NCBI GenBank assembly: GCA_030248135.1
Contig: JASANC010001006.1
Location: 30,706 to 94,705, forward strand
DNA length: 64,000 nt
Direction: 5' to 3'
Source of the DNA: Theristus sp. LFF4_11
Taxonomy: Eukaryota > Nematoda > Chromadorea > Monhysterida > Xyalidae
The position numbers and the translations under genes are program-made. The first letter of the stretch is position 1. Each line of letters opens with the position of its first letter. Shown in pieces: positions 37,601 to 46,050 of this stretch. The notes beneath the pieces are model-generated. The model was not told the DNA's origin. It made no database searches and saw nothing but the letters and a program-made list of their open reading frames with translations.

Positions 37601-39086
37601 TCAATCTGATGATCTACTTTCAGAGGCAAGCGTAAATCCGAAGATTTTAATATTTGCTTTAAAAAAAACAAGTATAAACTGATGTTTAGATATTCAAACG
37701 TTAAAAAGTTTACGTTCTTTGTTTTCAGGCTTGACTCGATTGGGATCTACGTTATCATGTTCCTGCAGATTTTGAAAACCGTCATTCGAACGGCATTAGT
37801 GTTCTCGATTTTGTTCATCGCGTTCGGCCTCACGTTCTACATTATCTTAGCTAGCAGTGTATGACTGGAACATCTGTGGTATTTGTGCCGGTTTATTATC
37901 CTAACTTATTGCGTCTTTTTTCCAGCGTAAGTCTCCCGAATTAACGGATCCAATTCTGTCAACGGTCGAAACCGTGGTCATGATGATGGGCACCGTGAAC
38001 TTTGAACAGTTGTATGCCACGCCGTATCTGATGAACAACATGTCCTATTCCCTGATTAATTTCTTGTTCCTTGTTCTATTTGTTCTGCTAGTACCGATCT
38101 TGTTCATAAATCTGCTGGTATGTAAGTCAGAGACCTTCCGTTTTTTTAATTTTTTTCCACACTTCTGGCTTTGTTTATTTTCAGTCAACTTTTAACAGAT
38201 CGGCCTCGCAGTCGGTGACATTGAGATGGTACAGAACAACGCGAGTTTACGGCGCTTAGCTATGCAGGCTCGTAAAGTGTTGTTTGATATTGGTTGCTAT
38301 AAAAAACTGAGTGCAAACTGGCCTGAAAATCGTGCTCCGTTGCGCGATAACATCGCTTAGCGGGGGTTCTGTTTTCTAGGTTAACTATCACACGGAACTC
38401 GAGGTTCGTTGGATTCCTAGTCGTGTACTCAAACAGATGCACAATCGCGAGTTGACGGTTTATCCAAACAAACCGCTGGTCAAAGGAGATGCAAAGTTTT
38501 ACGGCCTGATTTGGGTGAGAAAGGGGTAAAAGGTTGTGAACAACGTTTTCACTTTTTCCATGTCGTTATTTGACTGGTTCATTGAGTGTACAAGGGCTTC
38601 AAAAAAACGTCTAACAAGTCTTTCTAGCTTTTTTACCCCTACAGTACATTAAATCTTTTACCAATACTGATGCTTTTGTTTGCCATGCAGTTTGTTGCCA
38701 CGTTCTTGCGAGTTGTTGTTTTCAGTGTTGTGTAAACGTTTCGCAGATCGTGAATCAAATGTACAAGTTTGGTGGCACGTCGCTGTCCGCTTGTCGTACG
38801 TCGTCGTTTCCACTCATCTCCGGCGAACCACAAATGCGTCAAGTGGTGACAGCTGGTGTAGCCAACCAGGAGTGCGAACGAACGAAAAAGAGGTAGGTGA
38901 CCATTTGAATCATTGTAAACAAGTTTTTCAGCCGCACATACCTTCTGTTTATTATGTCTTTTGTGCAGACTTCGCGAGTTGCAAACGCGTGTTGATAAGG
39001 TATATGACATGTTGCGTTTAGTCGTGCAGAAAATGGAGATCAACAGTCAAGCGGATAATAATGACGAAGGAGATTCGACTGATTAG
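16659..39086 (+). CDS. TRPA1: TRPA1-type ankyrin transient receptor potential channel
   Basis: Sensory cation channel of the plasma membrane. Exons: 16659-16832, 17225-17381, 32671-32849, 33608-33724, 33917-34025, 34115-34212, 34296-34562, 34656-34862, 35358-35530, 35606-35770, 35942-36056, 36137-36303, 36401-36545, 36612-36743, 36822-36892, 36961-37185, 37294-37372, 37453-37625, 37729-37858, 37926-38117, 38199-38267, 38380-38514, 38747-38892, 38969-39086. They total 1,180 residues in one frame (human about 1,119). More than ten ankyrin repeats (TPVHIA, TPLHLAS, TPLHLAAENG) lead to a linker (SHPVC), S1 from about residue 760, the QWQCGAVAVFLAWFN segment, a pore around residue 980, the TRP-domain IGLAVGDIE and a C-terminal helix ending RLVVQKMEI. 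The exon 16/17 border is uncertain, and exons 18 and 21 have competing donors. Intron 2 hosts another gene. The pore and linker lack key family residues (see findings). Confidence 0.95.
17441..17601. mobile_element. CAGTCRAAC-family MITE in TRPA1 intron 2
   Basis: 161-bp inverted-repeat element: CAGTCAAACTCGTAAATTATAGG at the left, and CCTATAATTTAGAGGTTGACTG at the right as its reverse complement, with AATCAGCTGA near both ends. The left flank is TA; the right flank is TC, so the duplication has decayed. It begins 59 bases after the end of TRPA1 exon 2. Confidence 0.75.
18358..19277 (+). mobile_element. Internally deleted mariner-like element with transposase remnant
   Basis: Terminal inverted repeats CAGGGTGGGCCAAAAAAAGG (left) and its near-complement ending GGCCCACACTG (right) continue inward for roughly 110 bases on each side. 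TA flanks both ends (18356-18357, 19278-19279). At 18902 a frame opens MVKWTAEQRVWCVI, then an in-frame TAG, then WEQSESFSAVTRQFR and CNPSAAG. This resembles the N-terminal helix-turn-helix of mariner-type transposases. The catalytic domain is absent, so this is a dead, non-autonomous copy. Confidence 0.8.
20025..20030 (-). terminator. Polyadenylation signal for the nested minus-strand gene
   Basis: AATAAA on the minus strand (TTTATT on plus), about 350 bases beyond the stop codon at 20382. A second copy lies at 19996-20001. Confidence 0.4.
20382..32152 (-). CDS. Unrecognised 18-exon gene nested in TRPA1 intron 2
   Basis: Exons, 5' to 3' on the minus strand: 32152-32039, 30927-30758, 30631-30555, 29634-29494, 29242-29061, 28742-28622, 28307-28209, 27654-27409, 26585-26467, 26238-26109, 25832-25522, 24592-24334, 23732-23472, 23131-22998, 22620-22452, 22047-21926, 21701-21453, 20600-20382. 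The 3,123 coding bases stay in frame from ATG to TGA (1,040 residues), with GT donors and AG acceptors throughout, which chance frames would not give. The start MKKSSISAGGGGGG is followed by compact, cysteine-containing segments such as CNEAVIIRIKDHFGHAW, IGTYVDIRWKATDVQLKPF, RNFFVIALHPYDAANCG, NGWIAVIRSF and SLKHWIQLS, with Ala/Asn/Pro-rich spacers. I see no signal peptide, membrane segment or domain I can name. The third exon's donor and the 28622 border (28646 is also possible) are the weakest calls; an extra exon near 28340-28480 cannot be excluded. Confidence 0.72.
21005..21220. mobile_element. Copy of the TTCTGCGACTCAATGCG MITE family (diverged)
   Basis: Contains GGTTCTGCGACTCAAACTC, GATGCGGCAATTCA and, inverted, TTTTGAATTCCCGCGTCAT. 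It shares these blocks and their order with copies at 23950, 48605, 51540, 55065 and 59305. It lies in an intron of the nested gene. Confidence 0.6.
22059..22245. mobile_element. CAGTCGAAC-family MITE abutting a splice acceptor
   Basis: Inverted ends CAGTCGAACTGTAAATTGCA and its complement ending AGAGTTCGACTG surround a G-rich centre; TA precedes the left end. It fills part of a 404-bp intron of the nested minus-strand gene, and its left border is 9 bases from the acceptor AG at 22048-22049. Confidence 0.75.
23950..24166. mobile_element. Copy of the TTCTGCGACTCAATGCG MITE family
   Basis: About 215 bp with imperfect inverted ends: ATCTTTTATTTTGGTTCCAA at the left against GAGTCGCATAACCGAAAAAA at the right. 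Inner paired blocks are GCGGGAATTCAAA and TTTGAATTGCC. It lies in an intron of the nested gene. Confidence 0.7.
26609..26827 (-). mobile_element. tRNA-derived SINE, family 2 (minus orientation)
   Basis: Read on the minus strand, it starts CCTCGTGGCTTGGTGGTAG (A-box-like), has GGGGGATCGAGCCCC (B-box-like) about 50 bases later, then a shared body with CTCAATGGGCGCC and GCGTTCTGTACGC, and ends in a CAACAACAA tail at 26609-26637. The same unit is at 54055, 60040 and, as a fragment, at 61733. Its tail lies about 20 bases upstream of an acceptor of the nested gene. Confidence 0.75.
27686..27857. mobile_element. CAGTCGAAC-family MITE with intact TA duplication
   Basis: 172 bp. Left end CAGTCGGAACTCTAGATTTT, right end AATTTAGAGTTCGACTG, with TA on both sides (27684-27685, 27858-27859) and the shared AATCAGCTGATTGGTTGGTG core. 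Its left border is about 30 bases from an acceptor of the nested gene. Confidence 0.8.
29749..30511. mobile_element. hAT-like non-autonomous element, 8-bp TSD GACTGGAT
   Basis: The ends TAGAGTGG...CCATCTCTA are imperfect inverted repeats. The 8-bp flanks at 29741-29748 and 30512-30519 are identical (GACTGGAT), and 8 bp is the hAT-superfamily duplication length. Near each end lies an AT-rich TTTCCGAAATTTT motif. No transposase frame. It lies in an intron of the nested gene, close to the donor at 30555. Confidence 0.85.
31067..31856. mobile_element. hAT-like non-autonomous element, 8-bp TSD TCGCCAAC
   Basis: 790 bp. It starts TAGGGTTGGCAT and ends ATCAACCCTA, flanked by identical TCGCCAAC at 31059-31066 and 31857-31864. 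Mirrored ACCGGTTTTTT blocks lie near both ends. The interior includes a 10-base C-run near 31521. No coding capacity. It is in the first intron of the nested gene. Confidence 0.85.
32274..32540. mobile_element. Short TAGGGTTAGG-family hAT-like copy
   Basis: Ends TAGGGTTAGG and CCTAACCCTA are exact inverted repeats. The interior (GAAGTTGGGAAGAAAATTTG, CATAAATCGAATTTTCAGAG) reappears inverted in the larger copy at 44274-45326. The flanking octamers match only partly, so the target duplication is not clear. Confidence 0.7.
32959..33570 (+). mobile_element. tRNA-derived SINE, family 1, split by a DNA element
   Basis: The tRNA-like head GTCCGTGGCGTAGCGGTAGA has a B-box-like GGTTCGAACC about 50 bases on and CTGTGGACA closing the acceptor-like stem. 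A body with CCTCCTGAGCCGAGGG and GGTTTCCGGAACCGGCGCGC leads to an AT-rich oligo-A tail. Compared with the intact copy at 63653, it is interrupted at 33144-33509 by another element. It lies in TRPA1 intron 3. Confidence 0.85.
33144..33509. mobile_element. CAGTACCG hAT-type MITE inserted in a SINE, TSD GTTTGGTA
   Basis: Exact 13-bp ends CAGTACCGTGGGC / GCCCACGGTACTG enclose 366 bp dominated by G-runs on the left and C-runs in the middle and right. Flanking octamers GTTTGGTA at 33136-33143 and 33510-33517 are identical, and removing the element plus one octamer restores the SINE sequence seen at 63653-63894. No coding capacity. Confidence 0.92.
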
Positions 39087-39124
39087 AGATGATATGGACA
39101 TATTAAAAATGAATTTAAATGCGT

Positions 39125-39130
39125 AATAAA
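39125..39130 (+). terminator. TRPA1 polyadenylation signal AATAAA
   Basis: AATAAA, overlapping a second AATAAA, begins 39 bases after the TRPA1 stop codon at 39086. Confidence 0.6.
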
Positions 39131-39711
39131 TAAATTATTGGTGCACGTTTTAGTTCTTGAATTTTTTACGTGTACAGTACGAACACTACTGCATGTTGTT
39201 CATGTGTTGTTGGTGTTTATGTTCAACTTTTAATTCAAAAACGATACACACTATTAATCTTGCTATATTTTGGAAATGGAAACAGAGAATCTCGACACTT
39301 TCATTCGTGCGACTTTCATGGGACCAGTTTTATAACAGCCCAGTAGTCTGATAGTGCTTCACCACTTTCTACAAAAAAATCCCGCTTCATGCAAGAAAGT
39401 ACTAACCTATCTGTGCGCGCAATGAGTCTTGCAACCAATAAATAAAAGATATTAAAAAAAACTTTTATCAAGATGGCCATTTGTATACATTCTTATAAAT
39501 CTTTGTTTTGCAATGAGTTTGTTGTTGTTGTTTGCAATGAGTCATTTTAGGTTCCTAATCCTAAACCAAGCCTTTTTGATGAGGTGAAAATGATCAATTT
39601 AGTTTTGCATTTATTCTTTCGTAGGGGCACCGCCGCTACTGCACATGCATATCTTTTAATAATGGTGCATCACGCAAGGTTACCCATGCACATTGGCATT
39701 TTAGCTGCATA

Positions 39712-40163
39712 CCGTATTACCTCGGAAACCCCCATGGGGGTTTATTTCTTCAGCGACTTCTGCGGGTGGGGGTTTATTTTTTTTTGGGGGGGGGTTCTTT
39801 TTTGGGGGGGGGGGTTATTTGGAAATCATTTTTAGGGGTGGGCAAAATGGCAAAAATACCTTCCATGGCAGGAAGGAAGTCGCAGAAACTTCTACTCTAC
39901 ATAGAAATTTCTTTTTACAACAGCCTTTTGTAATGAAATTACCATTAACTCATCCATTTGGGGCCTTTGGTAGCACAATTTCATCATTTTCACTGCAACC
40001 AGCCACTGAATTCGCTGGTTGTGTTTCAAACAGGTTTCCAATAATCCCCCATGGGGGATTATTTTTGGGGGGGGGTGTGGATTATTTGGAAACTTGTCGA
40101 GGGGGTGGGGGGTTATTTTGGGGGAGGGATTTAATTTGGGGGGGGTTAATAGAGGTAATACGG
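39712..40163. mobile_element. G-tract-rich MITE with CCGTATTACCTC ends and TA duplication
   Basis: Ends CCGTATTACCTC / GAGGTAATACGG are exact inverted repeats flanked by TA (39710-39711, 40164-40165). The 452-bp interior carries CCCCCATGGGGG near both ends and several G-runs of 8-11 on the plus strand. It lies 626 bp after TRPA1. No coding frame. Confidence 0.75.
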
Positions 40164-41126
40164 TATGTATGTAATTGTTGTCAGCAAATCAAGAAAGAAA
40201 TGCCAAAGGGAAGCCTCGGTGCATGTGGCATCAAGGCAACTTGACTGGCATCTCTGCTATGACTAGGAGTACAAAATAACACGCTGTGTGTGTGCCGGAA
40301 TTGTACCCCCCCCCCGTTGGGTTGGTATTCATGTCGCAAATTAAATGTCCGCCAACGGTAAATTATTAACGAGGAAGCAGACAAATGCTAATCAAAATGA
40401 AAAAGAAAGAAAGATAGAAGTAGAAAAGAAAACAACGTTTGTTTTGACGAGCTTTTGGTTTGTTCTTTGGTTTGAGAGTTAAATTTGAATCTCGGCTCGA
40501 AATCTGAACGCGTAGTGGAGTGGAACGAAACGACGACGACTGACGACATTCTCACAATCGGATTTTTGAGTTTTTGTTTGGTTTACTATTTTATTGCTTG
40601 AAGAATTCAATTAAACGGTTCGAAAACGTAAGTTCGAAAAGTGAGTAGACAGTGGAACGAGTCCGACCGAACGACGAGGACGACGATTCCCCAGAATGGC
40701 CATGGTGGAGGTGGAGTGCACAAACAACAAACGGAACGGGACGGGAACAGCTTCATGGTCATCCTCATCTCCTCATCCATCATCATCATGGATTCTTTTT
40801 CTTTGGCGCTGGCATTAATTCAATTTGGATTTTGGAGCGGCTCGGTCGGCTAGCTAGCTCGACAAACTGCATTCAAATGACCTGATGATATGAATTGAAT
40901 AATGAGTGTCGGGTTGAGCAGTGACATGATTTTGGATCCTGCCATTTCGACACTCGTTTTTCAATTGTTAAACATCAAACATTATTTGCTGAAGACTCGC
41001 GCAAATCTGACACATCTGATGCAGCGAATAAAATTCTGATTTGATTTGAAACTGAACTAAACTGCTGCACCGCATTGAACTTGGATCGACATACAACAGT
41101 GGCTGGCAGGTAAGCTGGTGCCTCAT
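40164..41126. other. Intergenic stretch, possibly holding a non-coding first exon of the carrier gene
   Basis: No coding similarity seen. A strong donor-like CAG/GTAAGC lies at 41109/41110, and the carrier's start-codon exon is preceded by an acceptor at 47316, so a 5' UTR exon could end at 41109. This is inference from splice consensus only. Confidence 0.25.
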
Positions 41127-41225
41127 TTATTATCTTTTATTTTGGTCCCGAGGTCAATGGCGCATAGATAGGCAAGCAGTTGCATGCATGACGCGGGAAT
41201 TCAAAATGGGTTAAGTAATCCCAGT
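41127..41225. mobile_element. Left part of a TTCTGCGACTCAATGCG-family MITE
   Basis: ATCTTTTATTTTGGTCCCGA, then GCATGACGCGGGAATTCAAA, in the same order as the copies at 23950 and 48605. It is cut off at about 41225, just before the foldback element at 41231. Confidence 0.55.
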
Positions 41226-41230
41226 TCTTA

Positions 41231-41553
41231 AATTATCTAAAAATGCGGAGGACGCATATAAAAGGAGGAATATGGCTTTGTGTAAGAGTGAGAAACTTTT
41301 TTGCTTCACAACTATTTTCAAGTTTCTGATGTGGCACACGGATACAAGTACATCATAAGAGTTATATTTTTGCGCCGCGTTTGTTTTGATGAAAAACATA
41401 AAAAACTTCAAAGCGTTTTTCACTTGTCCTCTTAAGTTTAGTCGTGTGTCACATCAGAAACTTGAAAATAGTTGTGAAGCAAAAAAGTTTCTCACTGCTT
41501 ACACAAAGCCATATTCCTCCTTTCATATGCGTCCTCCGCATTTTTAGATAATA
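41231..41553. mobile_element. Foldback MITE with ~110-bp arms
   Basis: The arms 41231-41343 and 41448-41553 are near-perfect inverted copies. Left: AATTATCTAAAAATGCGGAG and GGAATATGGCTTTGTGTAAG. Right, as complement: CTTACACAAAGCCATATTCC and CCGCATTTTTAGATAAT. The spacer is about 100 bp. The element could form a long hairpin. No frame of interest. Confidence 0.85.
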
Positions 41554-41984
41554 TTCTGACTTTTACACAAGTCCCAAATCGGACAAAATTTAGAATGCGG
41601 TGGGGATCCGTTATGCCGAACTTCCCATTCGGCTTACAGCTATTGCACTGATTTCATTTTTCGTTTTGGAGAGATGTCGCCCGTCAGCTTCCACGGCCGA
41701 TTTACTCGAAATCGTCACGATTCAGTATCTAAAACTGTGCTCCCTTAAGAAATCTAACCCAAAAATCCCTTATCAGCGCATTGAATTACCCTGGACTCCG
41801 CAGGTCACCTGTTTTTTGTTTTTGGACCGATTTCGCCAGTTTTCACGGCTTATTCGCCCGAATCGTCACGACTTTGGTTATTTGGTTGTTTGTTTCAACT
41901 AATTGTGTGCTTGAATTTTAGGGTTGCTACGCATTGTATTCGTCCTGTTGGTGTAGGCCAGGGGTTTTAATCCGCTGTGTCTGA

Positions 41985-42720
41985 AAGGGTCGGGGTAAAA
42001 ATTAAACTAAATTTTTAAAATCTACGGATGAAATTATTCCGGGAAACATTTTTGTTCGACTGCGAAAGTGTCGAAGGTGAAATTTGAAAAGGCGAACACT
42101 TGAAACCATCTCAAAACCTATGAACTTTTAAAAATGCCCAATTTTTACCCAAAAGAGGGCAGGGGCAAAAAGTAACCGGTTTTTCAAAATCTACAGCTGA
42201 AATTACCCCAGGAAACTTTTTTGTTCGGTTATGAAACAATTTCAGACAAAAGTTAAAAGGGCGACGTTTGAAATCAGGTCAAAACCTCCGAACTTTTGAA
42301 AGTGCTCGGTTTTTTGCCCAAAAAAGGTCGGGGCAAAAAAGTAATTGGATTTTTAAAATCTACGGATGAAATTACCCTAGAAAACTATTTTGTTCGGTTA
42401 TGAAACAACTTCAGACAAAAATTGTGAGGGCGAATATTAAAACCGGTGAAAACCCAGCGAACATTTAAAAATGCCCAATGTTTTACCCGAAATGTTTTTA
42501 AAAATCCCGGGAAACGTTTGTTCGACTGCGAAATTGTCGAAGGTGAAATTTGACAAGGCGAAAACTTGAATCCAGGTCAAAACCGGACGAACTTTTAAAA
42601 ATGTCCAATTTTAACTCAAAAAAGATCGGGGCAAAAAACTGAGTTGATTTTCAAAATATACGGATGAAATTACCCCAGGAAACTTTTTGTTCGGTTATGA
42701 AACAATTTCAGACAAAACAA
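41985..42720. repeat. Tandem satellite, period about 168 bp, roughly four units
   Basis: The block AAAATCTACGGATGAAATTA recurs at about 42017, 42186 (variant), 42355 and 42653, with TTTTGTTCGGTTATGAAACA and TTTTTACCCAAAA-type blocks between. One unit is shortened near 42490. Units differ by scattered substitutions, so the array is old. Confidence 0.8.
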
Positions 42721-42912
42721 AACTGAACTGTTGAAAGTAAAAGTTTGATCGTAAAAGAAAACGTCAAAAACGTGTCTAATTGTATTGTCGTAAAACCAAT
42801 AACCTGAAGTCAAGAAAGAAGAAGACGACAATAGGGGGTACACGGGTATCTGCCCGTGCACGGGCAGGATTTTCGGTTGAGGGGGAGGGAAGACGGGACC
42901 CCCCACCCCCCC

Positions 42913-43673
42913 TAGAGATGTAAGGGTCAAAAAAAAAATTTTTTTTAATTTTTTTTTTAAAAAAGTAAAAAAAAATGAGCATTTTTTTTTATTTTTTTTA
43001 TTAAAAATTTTTGAAATTTTTTCTTTAATGTGCCCTGAAAATGCCGTTTTTAACATAATTTTTCGAAAGTTCAACAAAAATTTTCTTTGACTTTACCTTG
43101 TCACTTAGTCTTCAACGCTGCAGGTGGTATTCTGGATTGATTTATCGACTGTTTTCAGCCTTGGTGAGTGATGATCGACTCGCGCATTGAAGTACTTGAG
43201 CGTCGCAAAGGCTAGTTCAACAAATTCCGATGTCGCTAAGGTGAGATAGAAGCAGAGAACTCACATTTACGCATCGTTTTTCAGGATCTCGAAAGGTGGA
43301 AATTGCACTGTCTGCCACTGCAAGCGTAACTTCGTTGGTTGCTCGTTGCTGTTTCGCCTCGTGTCGTCAGCGTGATCACACCGGTTTGTTGTGGAACTTG
43401 TTTCCATGTTATTTGAGGTGAATTGAGAGGCAAAACACGAGACGTGATGTCGTCGGTGGGAAAATGGGGTCGCCGAAACCAAGTCTGAAATTTTCACCCT
43501 CCTCCCATATGAGTGGGGGTCATATGGTAAGTCGGTGGCTCCTCAGATGGTGATATTCGGACTCCCTGAAAAATTCTGAACAACTTTCATTTTTAAAAAA
43601 AAAAATTTAAAAAAAAATTTGTTTTTTTTTAAAAAGAAAAAAAATAGATAATTTTTTTTTCTTGACATCTCTA
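42913..43673. mobile_element. hAT-like element in a C-run, TSD ACCCCCCC
   Basis: 761 bp with ends TAGAGATGT / ACATCTCTA, flanked by identical ACCCCCCC at 42905-42912 and 43674-43681. The interior shares TTCGAAAGTTCAACAAAAAT and TTTTCTTTGA with the copies at 46375 and 63895. Poly-A/poly-T tracts lie inside both ends. It is non-coding. Confidence 0.85.
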
Positions 43674-43755
43674 ACCCCCCCCCCGAACTTTCACTTTCGC
43701 TACTTCCCCCCCCCCCCTAGAACAACTATGCCGCTGAAAACAAACACATCTTACC

Positions 43756-45365
43756 CAGTACCGAAGACGAGGGGGGTGGGGGGGGGGTACACGACACCCC
43801 CCCAGAGCACCCGAGACCTCCGCGTGGGGGGGGTCACGCGACACCCACCCCCCAAAACCTGACACTGGACCATCCACACCCCCCCCCCTCGAAATTTGCT
43901 AGACACCCCCCCCCACCCCCACCCCTAGATGGACCTAAGTAACAGTGACACCCCCCAAAAATTTTCTCGGACCACCCAAAAATCATGAATTTTTGCTCAA
44001 AAATCATGATTTTTTGTCTTTAAAGTCTATAATATAAGCTAAATATATGATAACTTGACATTCTTCATTGTAATTTCAAAGATTTTGCAGCAAAATTTAG
44101 CGTTTTTCCTTCAAAATTTAAGCGAAAAAATCTCATGGGTGGGGTGGGGGGTGTGCACCCCCCCAGAAAATTTTCTACAATAGTGCACCCGACCCCCCAT
44201 GGCCCACGCCTGGGGGGGGGTGTCACTGTACCATGACTGACACCCCCCCACTGAAAAATTTTCGGCACCCCCCTAGGGTTAGGGGCTTTAAAAAAAAAAA
44301 TTTTTTTTTATTTTTTTTTTTGTTTTTTTTTAAAAAAAAAATTTGGATTTTTTTTTCAAACTTAAAAAAAAATTTGAAAATTTTTTCTTCTACTTTGCTC
44401 TGAAAATTCGATTTATGGCATAATTTTTTGAAAGTTCAAACCAAATTTTCTTCCCAACTTCTTTGTGTGCTCAGGTAAATGTCATTATTTGGTCATTTTG
44501 ACCGACGTACTCCATGTTTTTCGATTTGGATGACTTCTAGAGTCAATTTTTAGCGTTGAAATGACTTAACTGAATTGAAATATCGTTTCAGAAATCGTTT
44601 TCTTGCAACTTAGAACATGTTTTTCAGTCGGTAGGCCATGAGATGAACATGATATCTTGTTGATTGGCGTATGTTATAGGTCTACAATGGAGTTGTGCGA
44701 TATATTGTTAAACAATTTGAGCGGAGATGTTGGTTAATACCACATCACACGACCGTTTTTCTGATACCCGATAACATGGCCACATGTTAAAACTTGCGTG
44801 CTGAGCTAAACTAACGTGTTAAACTTGCGTCTGTCAGTTGCCCGCAACGTGATCGCGAAATCATGGTACGTGTTTTCGATACGATGATTTGAAGAGTGGG
44901 CTCTCGCCATGTGGCAGATAGCATAGCTGGTTGAACCTGAAAGTAAGTGTCTTGGGGGGGGGGCGACCGGGTCGACAGGGGTTGCCGACTTAGCTACAGC
45001 AAACAGGAATTTTTGAACACAGTCAAATTTTGGTAATTTTCTAAAGAGGAACCACTAAGAACGGTTCAATATTCAAGTACACGTGAAAAATTGCCCTGTT
45101 TTACTGTTGAAAATGCAACTTTCCCTCTATGAAATGGACATAATTTCAATAAAACACGATTTTCGCTCTTATAGTTTCCCGGATCGTTCTGAAAATAGTC
45201 TAGATGAACTCAGCTCGACGAGACGCTTCGAACGAACCTAACTTGTAAAAAAAAAATTTTTTTTTTTAAAAAAAATTTTTTTTTTTAATTTAAAAAAAAA
45301 ATCCGGATTTTTTTCCCCTAACCCTACACCCCCCCCTCGAAAATTTGCTTTCGCCTTCGGTACTG
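43756..45365. mobile_element. CAGTACCG hAT-type element, TSD ATCTTACC, itself interrupted
   Basis: Ends CAGTACCGAAG and CTTCGGTACTG are inverted repeats, flanked by identical ATCTTACC octamers at 43748-43755 and 45366-45373. It has the same end family and C/G-tract interior as 33144-33509. A second element occupies 44274-45326; without it and one octamer the host is 549 bp. Confidence 0.92.
44274..45326. mobile_element. TAGGGTTAGGGG hAT-like element inside another hAT element, TSD CACCCCCC
   Basis: 1,053 bp with ends TAGGGTTAGGGG / CCCCTAACCCTA. Flanking octamers CACCCCCC at 44266-44273 and 45327-45334 are identical. It is the longest copy of this family here, yet no frame resembles a transposase, so it is probably mobilised in trans. 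Its interior contains the segment found inverted at 32274-32540. Confidence 0.92.
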
Positions 45366-46050
45366 ATCTTACCTGCGCCACGCCACCAGGGAACACAAAG
45401 ACACAAACAACCACCGTTGAGTGTCAATCCGATTCGAGTTCGATGACGTTGATGGATTGAGTGTTGAGTAGAGTTCCAAATCAGATCAGAATTATTGACT
45501 GTAAGACTCAGTTGTGTTGGCAATTTGCGTGAATTTCCAGCAAGAATTTTTCTATGATTGAAAAAACGAGCGTCGAATTGGCAGGATCCAAAACTCATAA
45601 AGTCACTGCTCAATTCGACGTTCATCATTCAAATCATATTCAGTCCATTGAATGCAACTTGAGCCTTGAGCGTTGAGCTGAGCTCGTTGCTTTGAATTGA
45701 CTTCCATCCAATCCAAAGAATGCCAATGAATCGCGAAAGAATCCAATCAATTAATCAACTGCTAAATAACTTATTTGGATCCACCATGAAATGGCACAGT
45801 CGTCGTCGTTTCATGATGGCACTATTTTTGCACACCGTTTTCAAAATCTGTCCTTGAAGTTTTGAAATGTGAATCTGTCGTCGTGGTCGTCTTTGAACTT
45901 TTTATCAAAGTCGTCGTTTCGTTTCGTTTCGTTCCGCACTTTTTTAAATTTCGAACCGTTTATTTCAAACTGTCGTGCATCAAACCAAGAAAAAAACAAA
46001 TCAACAGCTCAAAACAAAAAAAATTGTTATTGTTTTTCGTTTATTTTTAA

